From the NCBI RefSeq assembly GCF_900107505.1, contig NZ_FNQH01000003.1, positions 434,001-498,000 of the forward strand: 64,000 bases of DNA, in the 5' to 3' direction. Numbering within the stretch: the first letter of the stretch is position 1; every line of letters begins with the position of its first letter. The DNA comes from Trichococcus collinsii (GTDB taxonomy: Bacteria > Bacillota > Bacilli > Lactobacillales > Aerococcaceae). Made by a program: the position numbers and the translations under genes. Of the stretch, positions 34,993-44,015 are shown piece after piece. The notes beneath the pieces are model-generated. The model worked only from the letters and a program-made list of their open reading frames with translations, did not search any database and was not told the DNA's origin.

Positions 34993-36618
34993 GTGGCGGA
35001 TTTTAGGAAGAAAAAACTAGGGGATTTATTGAAAGAAGCGGGTCTCATTACGGAACTGCAGATTGTGGAAGCACTCAGCATGAAAAAGCAGGACGGGAAA
35101 TTAGGTGATCTGCTGGTTGATCAAGGGTACATCACCGAGAAACAACTGCTGGATGCACTGGAAATCCAATTGAAATTAGAAAGTGTGTCCTTGTACCAAT
35201 ATCCGATCGATATATCTGTAGTAGAGCTGATATCAAAAGATTTTGCACGATCGAAATTATTGCTTCCGATCAAAAAAGAGAATACCCGCTTGATTGTAGC
35301 GATGAATGATCCGCTGGACTTCTATGCCATAGAGGAGCTGGAATTTTCTACTGGTTATGCCGTCAGGCCGGTGATAGCGACACGAGATGACTTACTGCAG
35401 ACAATCAACCGTTTATACGACTCAAAAGAAGTGAGTATTGAGTATGTTGAGGGTGAGGATGCTCCAGCAGTAAGGATCTTCAATCAACTGTTGGAAACAG
35501 GTGTATCGCTGCGGGCATCTGATATTCATCTGGATCAGACGGAACGCCAAGTATCCGTTCGATACCGCGTGGATGGGCTGCTTCGGAATGAGCGTCCTTT
35601 GCCGAAAACCTTGATGAACGCTTTGGTTGCTCGGATCAAAATCATAGCGGGATTGAACGTTACGGAGACGCGCCTGCCCCAGGATGGTCGTATCAGCACA
35701 ACAGTTTTGGGTAAACGGGTGAATTTGCGGGTAGCTACCTTGCCGACGGTTTTTGGTGAAAAAATTGTGCTGCGGATATTGGATATCTCCAACATGTTCA
35801 GAAAAGTCGAGGATATCGGCCTGGAGGGTGATATTTTAGCCGATTATCGGGAATTGATTGCCCAGCCGTCGGGATTGATCTTGTTGACAGGCCCGACAGG
35901 TTCAGGGAAAACGTCTACGCTGTACGGCTCCATCAATGAACTGAACCATCCAGAAAGTAATATCATCACGATCGAAGACCCGGTTGAATATCAACTCGAG
36001 GGCATCAATCAAGTTCAAGTCAATGCCCAGATTGGACTGACTTTCGCGACCGGATTGCGTTCCGTCTTGCGTCAAGATCCGAATATCATCATGGTGGGGG
36101 AAATTCGGGATAAAGAAACGGCGGAGAACAGTGTGCGTGCGGCTCTGACGGGCCATTTGGTGTTTAGCACGCTACATACCAACAGCGCCATTGAGGCCAT
36201 TCCCCGCTTGCTTGATATGGGGATCGAACCCTACTTGATTGTATCTGCCTTGAGTGGTGTCGTAGCGCAACGGCTTGTCAAAACCATCTGTAAAGATTGT
36301 GCCGACACCAGAGAAGCAACGCCGGTAGAGCGGGAAATCTTTGAACGGCGCAATCAGAAAATCGACACGATCACCTTCGGCAGGGGCTGTGATGTTTGCC
36401 GTAATACCGGATACCGGGGGCGGATGGCCATCCATGAATTGATTGTGATCACGGAAGAAATAAGGCAGCTGATGATGAATCAGGCGTCCATCCAGGAAAT
36501 CAAGCAGCATATCAAGCAACAAGGTATCCGCTTTTTGGTTGACGATGGCTTGATAAAAGTGAAGGCAGGCAAGACGACGTTGGAAGAGGTGTTGCGGGTT
36601 GCTTCAATCAATGAATAA
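34993..36618 (+). CDS. pilB: PilB-type pilus extension ATPase with MshEN-like N-terminus
   Basis: A 541-residue cytosolic hexameric ATPase. Residues about 6-60 show two copies of the pattern LGDLLxxxGxIT...LxxAL (starting KKLGDLLKEAG and GKLGDLLVDQG), as in the c-di-GMP-binding MshEN domain. The ATPase part has Walker A GPTGSGKT (300-307), Walker B MVGEIRD, HLVFSTLHTN and a four-cysteine zinc site (CKDC, then CDVC with GYRGRMAIHEL). It powers pilus extension. The start is GTG after AGGTGGGAGA. It overlaps pilT. Confidence 0.93.
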   Translation: MADFRKKKLGDLLKEAGLITELQIVEALSMKKQDGKLGDLLVDQGYITEKQLLDALEIQLKLESVSLYQYPIDISVVELISKDFARSKLLLPIKKENTRLIVAMNDPLDFYAIEELEFSTGYAVRPVIATRDDLLQTINRLYDSKEVSIEYVEGEDAPAVRIFNQLLETGVSLRASDIHLDQTERQVSVRYRVDGLLRNERPLPKTLMNALVARIKIIAGLNVTETRLPQDGRISTTVLGKRVNLRVATLPTVFGEKIVLRILDISNMFRKVEDIGLEGDILADYRELIAQPSGLILLTGPTGSGKTSTLYGSINELNHPESNIITIEDPVEYQLEGINQVQVNAQIGLTFATGLRSVLRQDPNIIMVGEIRDKETAENSVRAALTGHLVFSTLHTNSAIEAIPRLLDMGIEPYLIVSALSGVVAQRLVKTICKDCADTREATPVEREIFERRNQKIDTITFGRGCDVCRNTGYRGRMAIHELIVITEEIRQLMMNQASIQEIKQHIKQQGIRFLVDDGLIKVKAGKTTLEEVLRVASINE

Positions 36619-37648
36619 AAAGACGGAAACAATGGAACAATTGGATACGATATTAATCGCCGCATATGAAAAAAAAGCTTCCGATGTCCACCTTGTCGTA
36701 GGCTCTGCGCCTGTCTTCCGGGTGGATGGAAAGCTGATTCCCCAAAAACAAGCTTCCCTTGTGCCTCAAGATACGGAGCAGTTTGCGAAAACTTGCCTTA
36801 GCCAAGACTCGTGGGAGGTGCTGGAACAGAAACGGGAAATTGATTTTTCTTACGACATTGCAGGCATTGCCCGCTTCCGTGTGAACGTGTTCTACCAACG
36901 CAATGCGCTTTCGCTTGCTTTCCGAATCATTTCCAAAGAAATCCCCAGTGTGGAAAGTTTAGGTATTCCCGCCATCGCCAAAAAATTGGTTCAACAACCA
37001 CACGGACTTTTCTTGGTTACCGGTCCAACCGGCAGCGGGAAAAGCACTTCTTTGGCGGCGCTGATCGATTATGTGAACGAAACGATGAACCGACACATCA
37101 TTACATTGGAGGATCCCATCGAATATTTGCATGTGCATAAACAATCCCTCATTGAACAAAGGGAAGTCGGGTTTGATACCTTATCATTCAAAGATGGTCT
37201 GCGTGCGAGTTTGCGCCAAGATCCGGATGTCATTCTGGTGGGGGAGATGCGCGATATGGATACCATCTCCACAGCCATCACGGCATCGGAAACGGGCCAT
37301 TTGGTTTTGGGGACGCTGCATACTTCGGATGCAGCCGGCAGCATTGAACGGATGATCGACGTTTTCCCGGTAGGGCAAAGGGATCAGATCCGTTTGATGC
37401 TGGCGAATGTACTCTTGGGCATCTTGTCGCAGCGGCTGCTGCCGACCAAGAAGGCTGATGGTCGCGTGGCGGCGACCGAAATGTTGATCAACAATGCAGC
37501 AATCAAGAATTTGATCCGGGCTGAAAAAATGCATCAAATCCCCAATGTGCTGCAGACATCCCTTGATCAAGGCATGCACACGATGGATATGAGCATCAAG
37601 CGGCTCGTTGAAGAAGAAACAATCAGCCGTTCGCATCTATTACTATAG
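36611..37648 (+). CDS. pilT: PilT-type pilus retraction ATPase
   Basis: A 345-residue ATPase with KKASDVHLVVGS, Walker A GPTGSGKSTS, Walker B LVGEMRD (Glu for catalysis), the HLVLGTLHTSDAA His box and a C-terminal region typical of PilT; the AIRNLIRE-like element reads AIKNLIRA. It retracts pili and so supports twitching or DNA uptake. ATG 36611 overlaps the pilB stop; TTG 36599 is an alternative with a fair ribosome site. Confidence 0.92.
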   Translation: MNKKTETMEQLDTILIAAYEKKASDVHLVVGSAPVFRVDGKLIPQKQASLVPQDTEQFAKTCLSQDSWEVLEQKREIDFSYDIAGIARFRVNVFYQRNALSLAFRIISKEIPSVESLGIPAIAKKLVQQPHGLFLVTGPTGSGKSTSLAALIDYVNETMNRHIITLEDPIEYLHVHKQSLIEQREVGFDTLSFKDGLRASLRQDPDVILVGEMRDMDTISTAITASETGHLVLGTLHTSDAAGSIERMIDVFPVGQRDQIRLMLANVLLGILSQRLLPTKKADGRVAATEMLINNAAIKNLIRAEKMHQIPNVLQTSLDQGMHTMDMSIKRLVEEETISRSHLLL

Positions 37649-37686
37649 TAGAAGAAAAAATCATTGAATATGGAAGGAGGGTAATG

Positions 37687-38892
37687 ATGGCCGTTTTTGC
37701 CTACAAAGCCAAAACAAGAGAAGGAAAACTGATGAAGGGGAAAATAGAGAGCACCAATAAAAAAGAAGCCCTGAATGAACTCAAGCACATGGATCTGATC
37801 GTCTTTGAAGTGGATGCGCTGAATGCTGTTTTGAACAAGGATATCACTTTGCGTACCTCTTTGAAATCAAAGGATTTCATCGTTTTTTTGAGACAGTTTT
37901 CCTCTTTGACGAATGCAGGCATCTTGCTTGTCGACGCTTTGGACCTGCTCGCTGTCCAATCAACGAGCCTTGCCCTGAAAGAAGCATTGGAAGAATTGTC
38001 CGAGGAAATAAGGGAAGGGGTTGCCTTGTCTGAAGCGATGGCCAAAAAGCCGAAATTGTTTCCTGAATTATTGATTCATATGATTCACTCGGCCGAAGTG
38101 AGCGGGCGTTTGGAGGAAGTGCTCCAACAAATGGCGGACTATTATGAAAAGCAGCACCGCATCAAGCAGAAAATCACGACAGCCATGACCTATCCGCTTG
38201 TTGTAGCGGTGTTGGCCTTCTTCATCACAGCCTTCCTGTTGGTGTTCATCGTGCCGATATTCGGGGATATGTTTGCATCCATGGGTAGCGAGCTGCCTCC
38301 GATTACGCAAATCGTCCTGACATTGAGTGGTTTGGTTCAGCGTTATTGGTGGATGGTGCTCTTGTCGATGGGTATGCTTGTCGCAGGCATCATTCAGCTT
38401 GGGAAAAAAGATCAGGTTGCATATGTGTTCGATGTGGTGCAACTGAAGATTCCTATTCTGGGGACTTTCTTGCAGAAAACGCTGTTAGCGCGTATGACGC
38501 AGACGTTAAGTTCCTTGATCAACAGTTCCGTCCCGATTCTGCAGGCCATCGAAGTGACCAGTAAGGTAGTGGGCAATCGCGTGGTTGAAAACGTGCTGTT
38601 GCAGGCACAAAAAGATGTCGAGCAAGGCGAATCTTTGGCTAAGCCGATGGTCGATCATTGGTTTTTCCCGCCGCTGATCATTCAGATGATCCAAGTCGGG
38701 GAATCGAGTGGGGAGTTGGACGAGATGCTGAAAAAAGTTTCAGAAATCTACGACCAGGAAGTGCAGGAGTCGTCCGACAAACTGCAAGCATTGATCGAAC
38801 CGATCATGATTATGATTCTTTCCGGCATTGTTGGTGTGATTGTGCTTTCCATCGTTATACCGATGTTCAGCATGTTTGAAACTTTCGGATAA
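37687..38892 (+). CDS. pilC: PilC-type inner-membrane platform protein
   Basis: A 401-residue membrane protein with two T2SSF domains (about 65-190 and 270-395) and three helices (about 167-190, 215-240, 375-395). The start MAVFAYKAKTREGKLMKG is typical for PilC/GspF. ATG 37687 has the better spacing from AGGAGG; ATG 37684 is adjacent. It anchors PilB and PilT at the membrane. The next gene is separated by 138 bases that contain a promoter. Confidence 0.92.
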   Translation: MAVFAYKAKTREGKLMKGKIESTNKKEALNELKHMDLIVFEVDALNAVLNKDITLRTSLKSKDFIVFLRQFSSLTNAGILLVDALDLLAVQSTSLALKEALEELSEEIREGVALSEAMAKKPKLFPELLIHMIHSAEVSGRLEEVLQQMADYYEKQHRIKQKITTAMTYPLVVAVLAFFITAFLLVFIVPIFGDMFASMGSELPPITQIVLTLSGLVQRYWWMVLLSMGMLVAGIIQLGKKDQVAYVFDVVQLKIPILGTFLQKTLLARMTQTLSSLINSSVPILQAIEVTSKVVGNRVVENVLLQAQKDVEQGESLAKPMVDHWFFPPLIIQMIQVGESSGELDEMLKKVSEIYDQEVQESSDKLQALIEPIMIMILSGIVGVIVLSIVIPMFSMFETFG

Positions 38893-38908
38893 TTTAGAGC
38901 TGAATATA

Positions 38909-38937
38909 TTGCATGTGCAAAATAATTGTTGTATGAT
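38909..38937 (+). promoter_or_regulatory. Promoter of the major pilin gene
   Basis: TTGCAT (38909-38914), 17-base spacer, TATGAT (38932-38937). The -35 box is poor but the -10 box and spacing are good. A weak hairpin with a T run (AAACTTCT...AGAAGTGAGTTTTTTT, about 38951-38983) follows and may end upstream transcription or start the leader. Confidence 0.55.
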
Positions 38938-39030
38938 TTGAATTAGAAATAAACTTCTGTTGGTTTAAGAAGTGAGTTTTTTTAGTAAACAAACAGGGAT
39001 AAAATAGAACTGAAAACGGAGGAAAAAAAT

Positions 39031-39366
39031 ATGAGAAATCAAATCAAACAGTTGTTGAAAAAAGAAGGCGGCTTTACATTAGTTGAATTACTTGGGGTTA
39101 TCGTGATCTTGGGGCTAATCATTGGTATCTCGATTCCTTTGATCGGGAATGTGATTGCAAAAGCTGAAGGAGATACGACAGCTGCTCAAGAAGAGTTGGT
39201 TATCGATGCTGCGAAAATGTACGAGTTACAAACAGCTGATATAGATGCTGATGGAATAACTACTACTGAGTTAATAGCTGCAGGTTTCCTTGAGTCTGAT
39301 TTTGATGGTGATTTGACAGTGACGAAAACAACTGTTGATGGAAAGATAACGTACGAAGTAGATTAA
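39031..39366 (+). CDS. Major type IV prepilin
   Basis: A 111-residue prepilin with a 14-residue basic leader ending KKEGG, then FTLVELLGVIVILGLIIGIS, the canonical class IVa cleavage site with Glu5. The mature protein of under 100 residues is short for a major pilin and has no cysteine pair, so it is near ComGC size. Its own promoter, a strong GGAGG site and a 3' hairpin (39390-39416) point to high expression, which supports the major-subunit call. Confidence 0.85.
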   Translation: MRNQIKQLLKKEGGFTLVELLGVIVILGLIIGISIPLIGNVIAKAEGDTTAAQEELVIDAAKMYELQTADIDADGITTTELIAAGFLESDFDGDLTVTKTTVDGKITYEVD

Positions 39367-39389
39367 TCGTAACACCAACTTAAATACGT

Positions 39390-39416
39390 AGAAAGACTCC
39401 TCCGTGGAGTCTTTCT
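39390..39416 (+). terminator. Hairpin between major pilin and prepilin peptidase genes
   Basis: AGAAAGACTCC (39390-39400) pairs perfectly with GGAGTCTTTCT (39406-39416) over a five-base loop. No T tract follows, so it may be a partial terminator or an mRNA-stabilising end that keeps pilin levels above those of the downstream assembly genes. Confidence 0.7.
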
Positions 39417-39436
39417 TGCTTACTAGGAGTTTTTTC

Positions 39437-40192
39437 ATGCATACAATCATAACCGCTATTTTTTTCGTCTATGGCTTGGTATTTGGGTCTTTCTTTAATG
39501 TGGTGGGTTTGCGGGTGCCAACCGGGACGCTGTTGGCTCAAACGCGTTCCTACTGCGACACGTGCCAGCGCACCTTGACTTGGAAAGAATTGATTCCGGT
39601 CTGGTCTTTTTTGCGCCAAAGAGGCCGATGCAGTCAATGCCAAGAACAAATTTCGTTGCTGTACCCAATCATGGAGTTGGCGACCGGGATTTTGGCGGCT
39701 GTTACTTTCTACCTTTATGGTTGGAATGAACAAACGTTTCTGGGATTGCTGCTGATTGCGCTCGTTATTCCGATCACGGTATCGGATTTGGCCTACAGGA
39801 AAATACCAAATAAGGTCCTTTTGTTTTTCACGCCATTGTTTGTGGGTTTGCGCATCCTGGATCCGCAGCCTTCTCTTTGGGTGTCCTTATTCGGAGCGTT
39901 TCTGGCGTTTGGTTTAGTATTTGTGATCATCCTCGTATCTAATGGGGGTATGGGTGCAGGTGATCTGAAATACTTTACTTTATTGGGCTTTATATTCGGA
40001 CCTTATCATTTTTTGTTGCTTTTCTTCTTGTCCACGCTTTACGGAGCAGTCACTGGGATGATTATCATGAAGCTAAAAGGCGGAGATCGAAAAATGACCA
40101 TTCCGTTTGGTCCTTATATCAGTCTAGCTGCAGTAACTGTTTTTTATTTTGGAGATACGATCATTCAGTGGTACCTAACACTTTTTAGCTGA
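39437..40192 (+). CDS. pilD: Prepilin peptidase (PilD-type)
   Basis: A 251-residue membrane aspartic protease. It has the N-terminal zinc module with two CxxC pairs (C40/C43 and C65/C68), which is linked to leader cleavage plus N-methylation. The catalytic Asp residues are in VSDLAYRKIPN (D117) and GGMGAGDLKY (D176). ATG 39437 follows TAGGAG; an ATG at 39404 lies inside the hairpin and is unlikely. It processes the prepilins of this locus. Confidence 0.92.
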   Translation: MHTIITAIFFVYGLVFGSFFNVVGLRVPTGTLLAQTRSYCDTCQRTLTWKELIPVWSFLRQRGRCSQCQEQISLLYPIMELATGILAAVTFYLYGWNEQTFLGLLLIALVIPITVSDLAYRKIPNKVLLFFTPLFVGLRILDPQPSLWVSLFGAFLAFGLVFVIILVSNGGMGAGDLKYFTLLGFIFGPYHFLLLFFLSTLYGAVTGMIIMKLKGGDRKMTIPFGPYISLAAVTVFYFGDTIIQWYLTLFS

Positions 40193-40235
40193 GTTGGATC
40201 ACTTTTTGCGGTTCGTATACGGAGGGAGGGATATT

Positions 40236-41267
40236 ATGTTATTTCAGAAAAAACCATTGCTTTATTTTGAATTTTTGGAAAGACGGATCCGCTATTTGGT
40301 CATGGATGCGCAATCCCGCACAGTCCTGGAACAAAATGAGATCCTGTTTGATACCGAAATCCTTCATGAAGGGAGAGTCATCAATCCTTCATTGCTTGAA
40401 AACCGCTTGAATGCATTAGTGACCGAAAAAAAATGGAAAAATGCGCAAACGGCCATCCTCTTGCCGGACGATTTTGTCATAGTGCGTGAAGAAAAAATAC
40501 CGGCACAGCTGGCACCGTCAGAAATAAGGGCTTACGTCGCGCTGCATATGGGTCAGCTGATCCGATCCCCGTTTAAGGAGACGCGTTTTCATTTTGAGTT
40601 GCTTGAAGTTGGTGATATGGAGCATACCATTCTGCTGATGCTCTATCCGCAAGAAGTCATTTTTCAATACGAATCCTTATTGCAAAAAGTATCCTTGAAT
40701 CCAGTTTTAGCGGATATTTCGTCGCTGTGCCTTTACCGGACCATCCTGCAACAAAATGACTTGCAACAGAATTCAGATGAGCATGTGATGGTGCTGCAGT
40801 GGAGCCCTGTGGATCATACAATCATGGTTTTTCATCAAAATCTGCCCAAGTTTTCCCGCCACTCGAGATTGGCCCGCCTGGTTGATTTATGGGATGTGAC
40901 CAAAGAAGGCGAATGGATCTGGAAGGATGATCAAGACTCGTTTGAAGAAGCAATAACGGATGTGTTGGATGTTTTGGAACGATTACTGGAGTTTTATCGC
41001 TATTCTGTGATGAATGGCCATGGTGGAGTGACGGATATCTTTTTGGCGGGCGATTTTCCTTATCTGGAAAAAATAAGGGAGCAATTGTCCCGGCGCTTTT
41101 TCCTGCCGATTCATATTCTGCAGGCCTCTGAAGAAATCAGTTCCAAATTTTTGCCGTTATATGGGCTTGCATCGAAAGAGAAATATGCAGCCGTTCCGCA
41201 GAAGGTTGCTCAGAAAAAAATGAAGCTCACCCGAAAAAAAGTACAGGAGGAAAACGAACATGTTTGA
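40236..41267 (+). CDS. pilM: PilM-like pilus assembly protein
   Basis: A 343-residue cytosolic protein with the actin-like plan of PilM/ComM-type assembly factors: an N-terminal FEFLERRIRYLVMD strand pair and a C-terminal HGGVTDIFLAGDFPYLEKI segment. It should bind PilN at the membrane. ATG 40236 follows GGAGGGAGGG; the frame extends further upstream without a ribosome site. It overlaps pilN by 8 bases. Sequence similarity to canonical PilM is low, so the call uses gene order too. Confidence 0.8.
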   Translation: MLFQKKPLLYFEFLERRIRYLVMDAQSRTVLEQNEILFDTEILHEGRVINPSLLENRLNALVTEKKWKNAQTAILLPDDFVIVREEKIPAQLAPSEIRAYVALHMGQLIRSPFKETRFHFELLEVGDMEHTILLMLYPQEVIFQYESLLQKVSLNPVLADISSLCLYRTILQQNDLQQNSDEHVMVLQWSPVDHTIMVFHQNLPKFSRHSRLARLVDLWDVTKEGEWIWKDDQDSFEEAITDVLDVLERLLEFYRYSVMNGHGGVTDIFLAGDFPYLEKIREQLSRRFFLPIHILQASEEISSKFLPLYGLASKEKYAAVPQKVAQKKMKLTRKKVQEENEHV

Positions 41268-41799
41268 AGTCAATTTTTTTGAGAAAAAACAGATAAATTT
41301 TCTTCCTTATGTGCTTGGTGGTACTTTCCTTTTTCTGCTTGTTCTTGTGGGCATTTATTTCTTCTCAGCGCAAGCGTATTATACAAAAGCGGAAATGCGT
41401 GACCAGGAGTGGCTTCAAGCCGAGGAAGAGCAGCTAATGGTTTCACGGCAAATGCAAGAATACGCACAATTGACGGATCAAGTGGCAGAAAATAAAGCCA
41501 CTTTTGAAGCGAAGCAATATCCAATGTCTTACGTAACAAAAGCAATCGTTGAACAAGTTCCAAATGGGGAACAGCATGTGACCATTTTAAATAAGAATGA
41601 AACGAATCAGATCACCTTAGTGTTGGAAGGCTTGACGGTTACGGAGATTTCCGAAGCTGTCGAAAAGTTTAAATCGTTAGTGTATGTCTCTGATGTTCAA
41701 TTCATCCGTATGGAAAATCAACTAGATGGAGCAAGTTCGACGGTTGAGCTCTGGCTGGAACTTGATGAAGCAGCTTTGAGAGAGGAGGTTCTCTCATGA
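41260..41799 (+). CDS. pilN: PilN-like pilus assembly protein
   Basis: A 179-residue bitopic protein. It has a short cytosolic start (MFEVNFFEKKQINFLP, matching the PilM-binding IN-LP motif), one membrane helix (about 16-38), a coiled segment (about 45-85) and a small outer domain. Overlaps pilM by 8 bases and pilO by 4. Confidence 0.8.
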   Translation: MFEVNFFEKKQINFLPYVLGGTFLFLLVLVGIYFFSAQAYYTKAEMRDQEWLQAEEEQLMVSRQMQEYAQLTDQVAENKATFEAKQYPMSYVTKAIVEQVPNGEQHVTILNKNETNQITLVLEGLTVTEISEAVEKFKSLVYVSDVQFIRMENQLDGASSTVELWLELDEAALREEVLS

Positions 41800-42356
41800 A
41801 TCTGAAATGGAATCGCGTGTCATTTGTAATGGCCTTTGTGCTGGGGTTGCTGGTTCTGGCGACTTTCATTTTCGGTCAAGTGTATTTTCTCGATCCGATT
41901 AAGCAACGAGCCGCTCGCGCAGCGCTGCTAGTAGAGGAACAAATGAGCTTGAAGGCTGAATATCCGCCAGAACAAACCTTGCTGGATGACTACAGACAAA
42001 AGTATGAGGAAACCTGGGGATTTTTACCTGAAGGTGAAAAGGTAAATCAAGAGCTGGTTGTTCTGGAAAGCATCGCTGCTGAAGAGAATGTCATTGTGCA
42101 ACAGATCGCACGTGTCGGTGAACCTCAACCGATCGAAGGACTTGATGAAAGTTACATGAAGAGCACTTACGCAGTTGAAATGACAAGCAATACTGCGGGG
42201 AACATGCAGAGGCTTGTTGAAAGACTCGAGGGACTAGAACGCATCTGGAATATCTATTCTTTCGGGTTCGAAAAGCTTGACGAGGAGTCTTTCAGCGGTA
42301 CCTTTACTTTTGACTTATTTTATTACGTATCTGCTTCCGAAGACGCTCAACATTGA
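41796..42356 (+). CDS. pilO: PilO-like pilus assembly protein
   Basis: A 186-residue bitopic protein with one helix (about 10-31), a coiled region and a ferredoxin-like outer domain (about 85-180). It partners PilN. Last gene of the pilus locus; a strong terminator follows 20 bases later. Identification rests on topology and order. Confidence 0.78.
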   Translation: MNLKWNRVSFVMAFVLGLLVLATFIFGQVYFLDPIKQRAARAALLVEEQMSLKAEYPPEQTLLDDYRQKYEETWGFLPEGEKVNQELVVLESIAAEENVIVQQIARVGEPQPIEGLDESYMKSTYAVEMTSNTAGNMQRLVERLEGLERIWNIYSFGFEKLDEESFSGTFTFDLFYYVSASEDAQH

Positions 42357-42376
42357 ATTGCTTCATGCATAATTGG

Positions 42377-42426
42377 AAAAACGAGCTGCACCCTCACAAG
42401 AATACGTGAGGGTGCAGCTCGTTTTT
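42377..42426 (+). terminator. Strong terminator of the pilus locus
   Basis: A perfect 17-base stem, ACGAGCTGCACCCTCAC (42381-42397) with its complement (42406-42422), flanked by an A run and TTTTT. It may act in both directions, since the lipoprotein gene at 42493 converges from the other side. Confidence 0.92.
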
Positions 42427-42492
42427 GTTAGCCCGTTGTGGGAAGAAGGAAACCCCTTAAATTCAGGAGCGGGACATCAAAGTGGAGTCTGA

Positions 42493-43125
42493 TCAACCGT
42501 CCACTCCCAAAACTTCACCGGTTTCAGCGTGGATCTTCACTTCGGCATCATGTCCTTGGAACTCGACTTCATAAACAGGTGCATTCCCGTGGTCATCCTT
42601 GCTGTCCAGCTTCCAGCCCTCAAAATCCGATGCATCGGTGCTAATGCGATCCTGTGCAATCCGGATGGCCTCGACAGGACTGATCAGGTTGCCGAAGGAT
42701 AGATAGACGTCATCATCGGAATCGTTATTTTCACTTTCTTCCTTCAGGATTTCTTCGGTCTCGGAATGAATGCGCAGCTCGTATTCGGTCTGTCCGACGA
42801 CGCCTTTGATTTCATAGGTATAGTCGCCGAAATCCTTGTCGAAGTCGACTTCTTTGATTCTAGCATCAGGATATTTTTCGATGAAAATGGCGACGGCGCG
42901 ATCCAAGGATACGCTGCTGTAGCCTGCTTCGGCCGGCAAGGCAGCGTCGGTTGTGACCGCTGTGCTACTTATATTCGCCGGATCCATCGTCTCCGTGCTG
43001 GCTTCCTGCGCCATGGATGAACTTGTGCTCGAGATGTCCTCAGACGTGTTCGCGTTGTCCCCGCATCCAGCTAGCGTCAAAACCGCCAAGCCGGATAAGG
43101 CGACATACTTCCAATTCTGCATCAT
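42493..43125 (-). CDS. PepSY-domain lipoprotein
   Basis: A 210-residue secreted lipoprotein with the lipobox LTLAGC (Cys21), followed by a Ser/Thr-rich linker (about 24-65) and two PepSY domains (about 70-135 and 145-210; YEIKGVVGQTEYELRIHSET and YEVEFQGHDAEVKIHAETGE). PepSY domains may inhibit proteases at the surface; the target here is unknown. AAAGGATG precedes the start; two adjacent ATG codons are present. Confidence 0.87.
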   Translation of the reverse strand: MMQNWKYVALSGLAVLTLAGCGDNANTSEDISSTSSSMAQEASTETMDPANISSTAVTTDAALPAEAGYSSVSLDRAVAIFIEKYPDARIKEVDFDKDFGDYTYEIKGVVGQTEYELRIHSETEEILKEESENNDSDDDVYLSFGNLISPVEAIRIAQDRISTDASDFEGWKLDSKDDHGNAPVYEVEFQGHDAEVKIHAETGEVLGVDG

Positions 43126-43193
43126 TTAACATCATCCTTTCTTTTACAAGGATAAGACAAACGACATTTTGGGTCAAACAAAACGGTCTTAGC

Positions 43194-43275
43194 CGGTGGA
43201 CAGCCGTGGAAATCTGCACCAGTTCCTGCGAACCCGCCGCTTACCGGAGGAGCGAGCAAAATCTTCGGCTGACCG
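43194..43275. repeat. Fragment of the GC-rich intergenic repeat family
   Basis: GGTGGACAGCC, TTCCTGCGAACCCGCC, ACCGGAGGAGCGAGCAAAAT and GCTGACCGACTACAACGC resemble the right part of the copy at 4724-4920 in order. It lies between divergent genes. No gene is seen in it. Confidence 0.45.
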
Positions 43276-43346
43276 ACTACAACGCACGTCAACTTTCTGA
43301 TATACTGAAAGGAACATTCAGTCGGAAATGAAAGGAGGTGCTACCG

Positions 43347-44015
43347 GTGAAAAGAGAGCGACACTATTATGCATGGATGTCGGTAATTGCCTGGATGATT
43401 GTTATCTTCTTCCTGTCAGCCCAGCCGGCGAACCAGTCCATTATCTTGAGTGGAAGCTTGACACGCTTCTTTGCGGACGCGCTCAATCAGCTTGCTGCGT
43501 TCATTGAGTATTTCACGCGGGCGCAGGGAACTATCGTGTTTTTGAGCAGCATTCTTCTGCTGATTTATCTATTGGAAACGCAGGAGGATGAACCGAAGCT
43601 TTTTGGCATAAAAAAACGTTGGATCATCGTCGGGACAGCCGTATTTTTGGTGTTGGCGATCTGTTTGTTCCTGTTCGTCGATTTCGTTCAGGATACCAGT
43701 TTTGCCTATGCGGGCAGATTGATGCGGAAATCTGCCCACTTCATCGCGTATCTGATCCTCGGTTTTCTGGTTTCGCATGCGATGAAGAATGAGTCCTTCA
43801 CCGCGACTGCCTGGAAGCGGAGAGGTACCACGTTACTGATTTGTGTGGCGTATGCCATAAGTGATGAGTTCCATCAAGTATTCGTGCCCGGCCGCGGACC
43901 GTTGCTGAAGGATGTCCTCATCGATGGATCGGGTGCATCCCTCGGTATCCTGCTTTACGTTGGTGTCAGAGAAGTATGGATACGTTGGAAAAATAAAAAG
44001 TCTGGAAACACTTAA
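43347..44015 (+). CDS. VanZ-like membrane protein
   Basis: A 222-residue membrane protein with about four helices. It has the VanZ family start (WMIVIFFLSAQPANQS), a central RKSAHFIAYLILGFL and the C-terminal ISDEFHQVFVPGRGPLLKD with GSGASLG. VanZ gives low-level teicoplanin resistance in one cluster, but most members have no known role. GTG 43347 is chosen because the GTG at 43338 lies within the AAAGGAGGTG ribosome site. Confidence 0.88.
   Translation: MKRERHYYAWMSVIAWMIVIFFLSAQPANQSIILSGSLTRFFADALNQLAAFIEYFTRAQGTIVFLSSILLLIYLLETQEDEPKLFGIKKRWIIVGTAVFLVLAICLFLFVDFVQDTSFAYAGRLMRKSAHFIAYLILGFLVSHAMKNESFTATAWKRRGTTLLICVAYAISDEFHQVFVPGRGPLLKDVLIDGSGASLGILLYVGVREVWIRWKNKKSGNT

Noticed and set aside
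39404-39436. Upstream ATG start of the prepilin peptidase
   Set aside because: It lies in the hairpin loop after the pilin gene and lacks a ribosome site; ATG 39437 has TAGGAG at proper distance and the usual start of the family.
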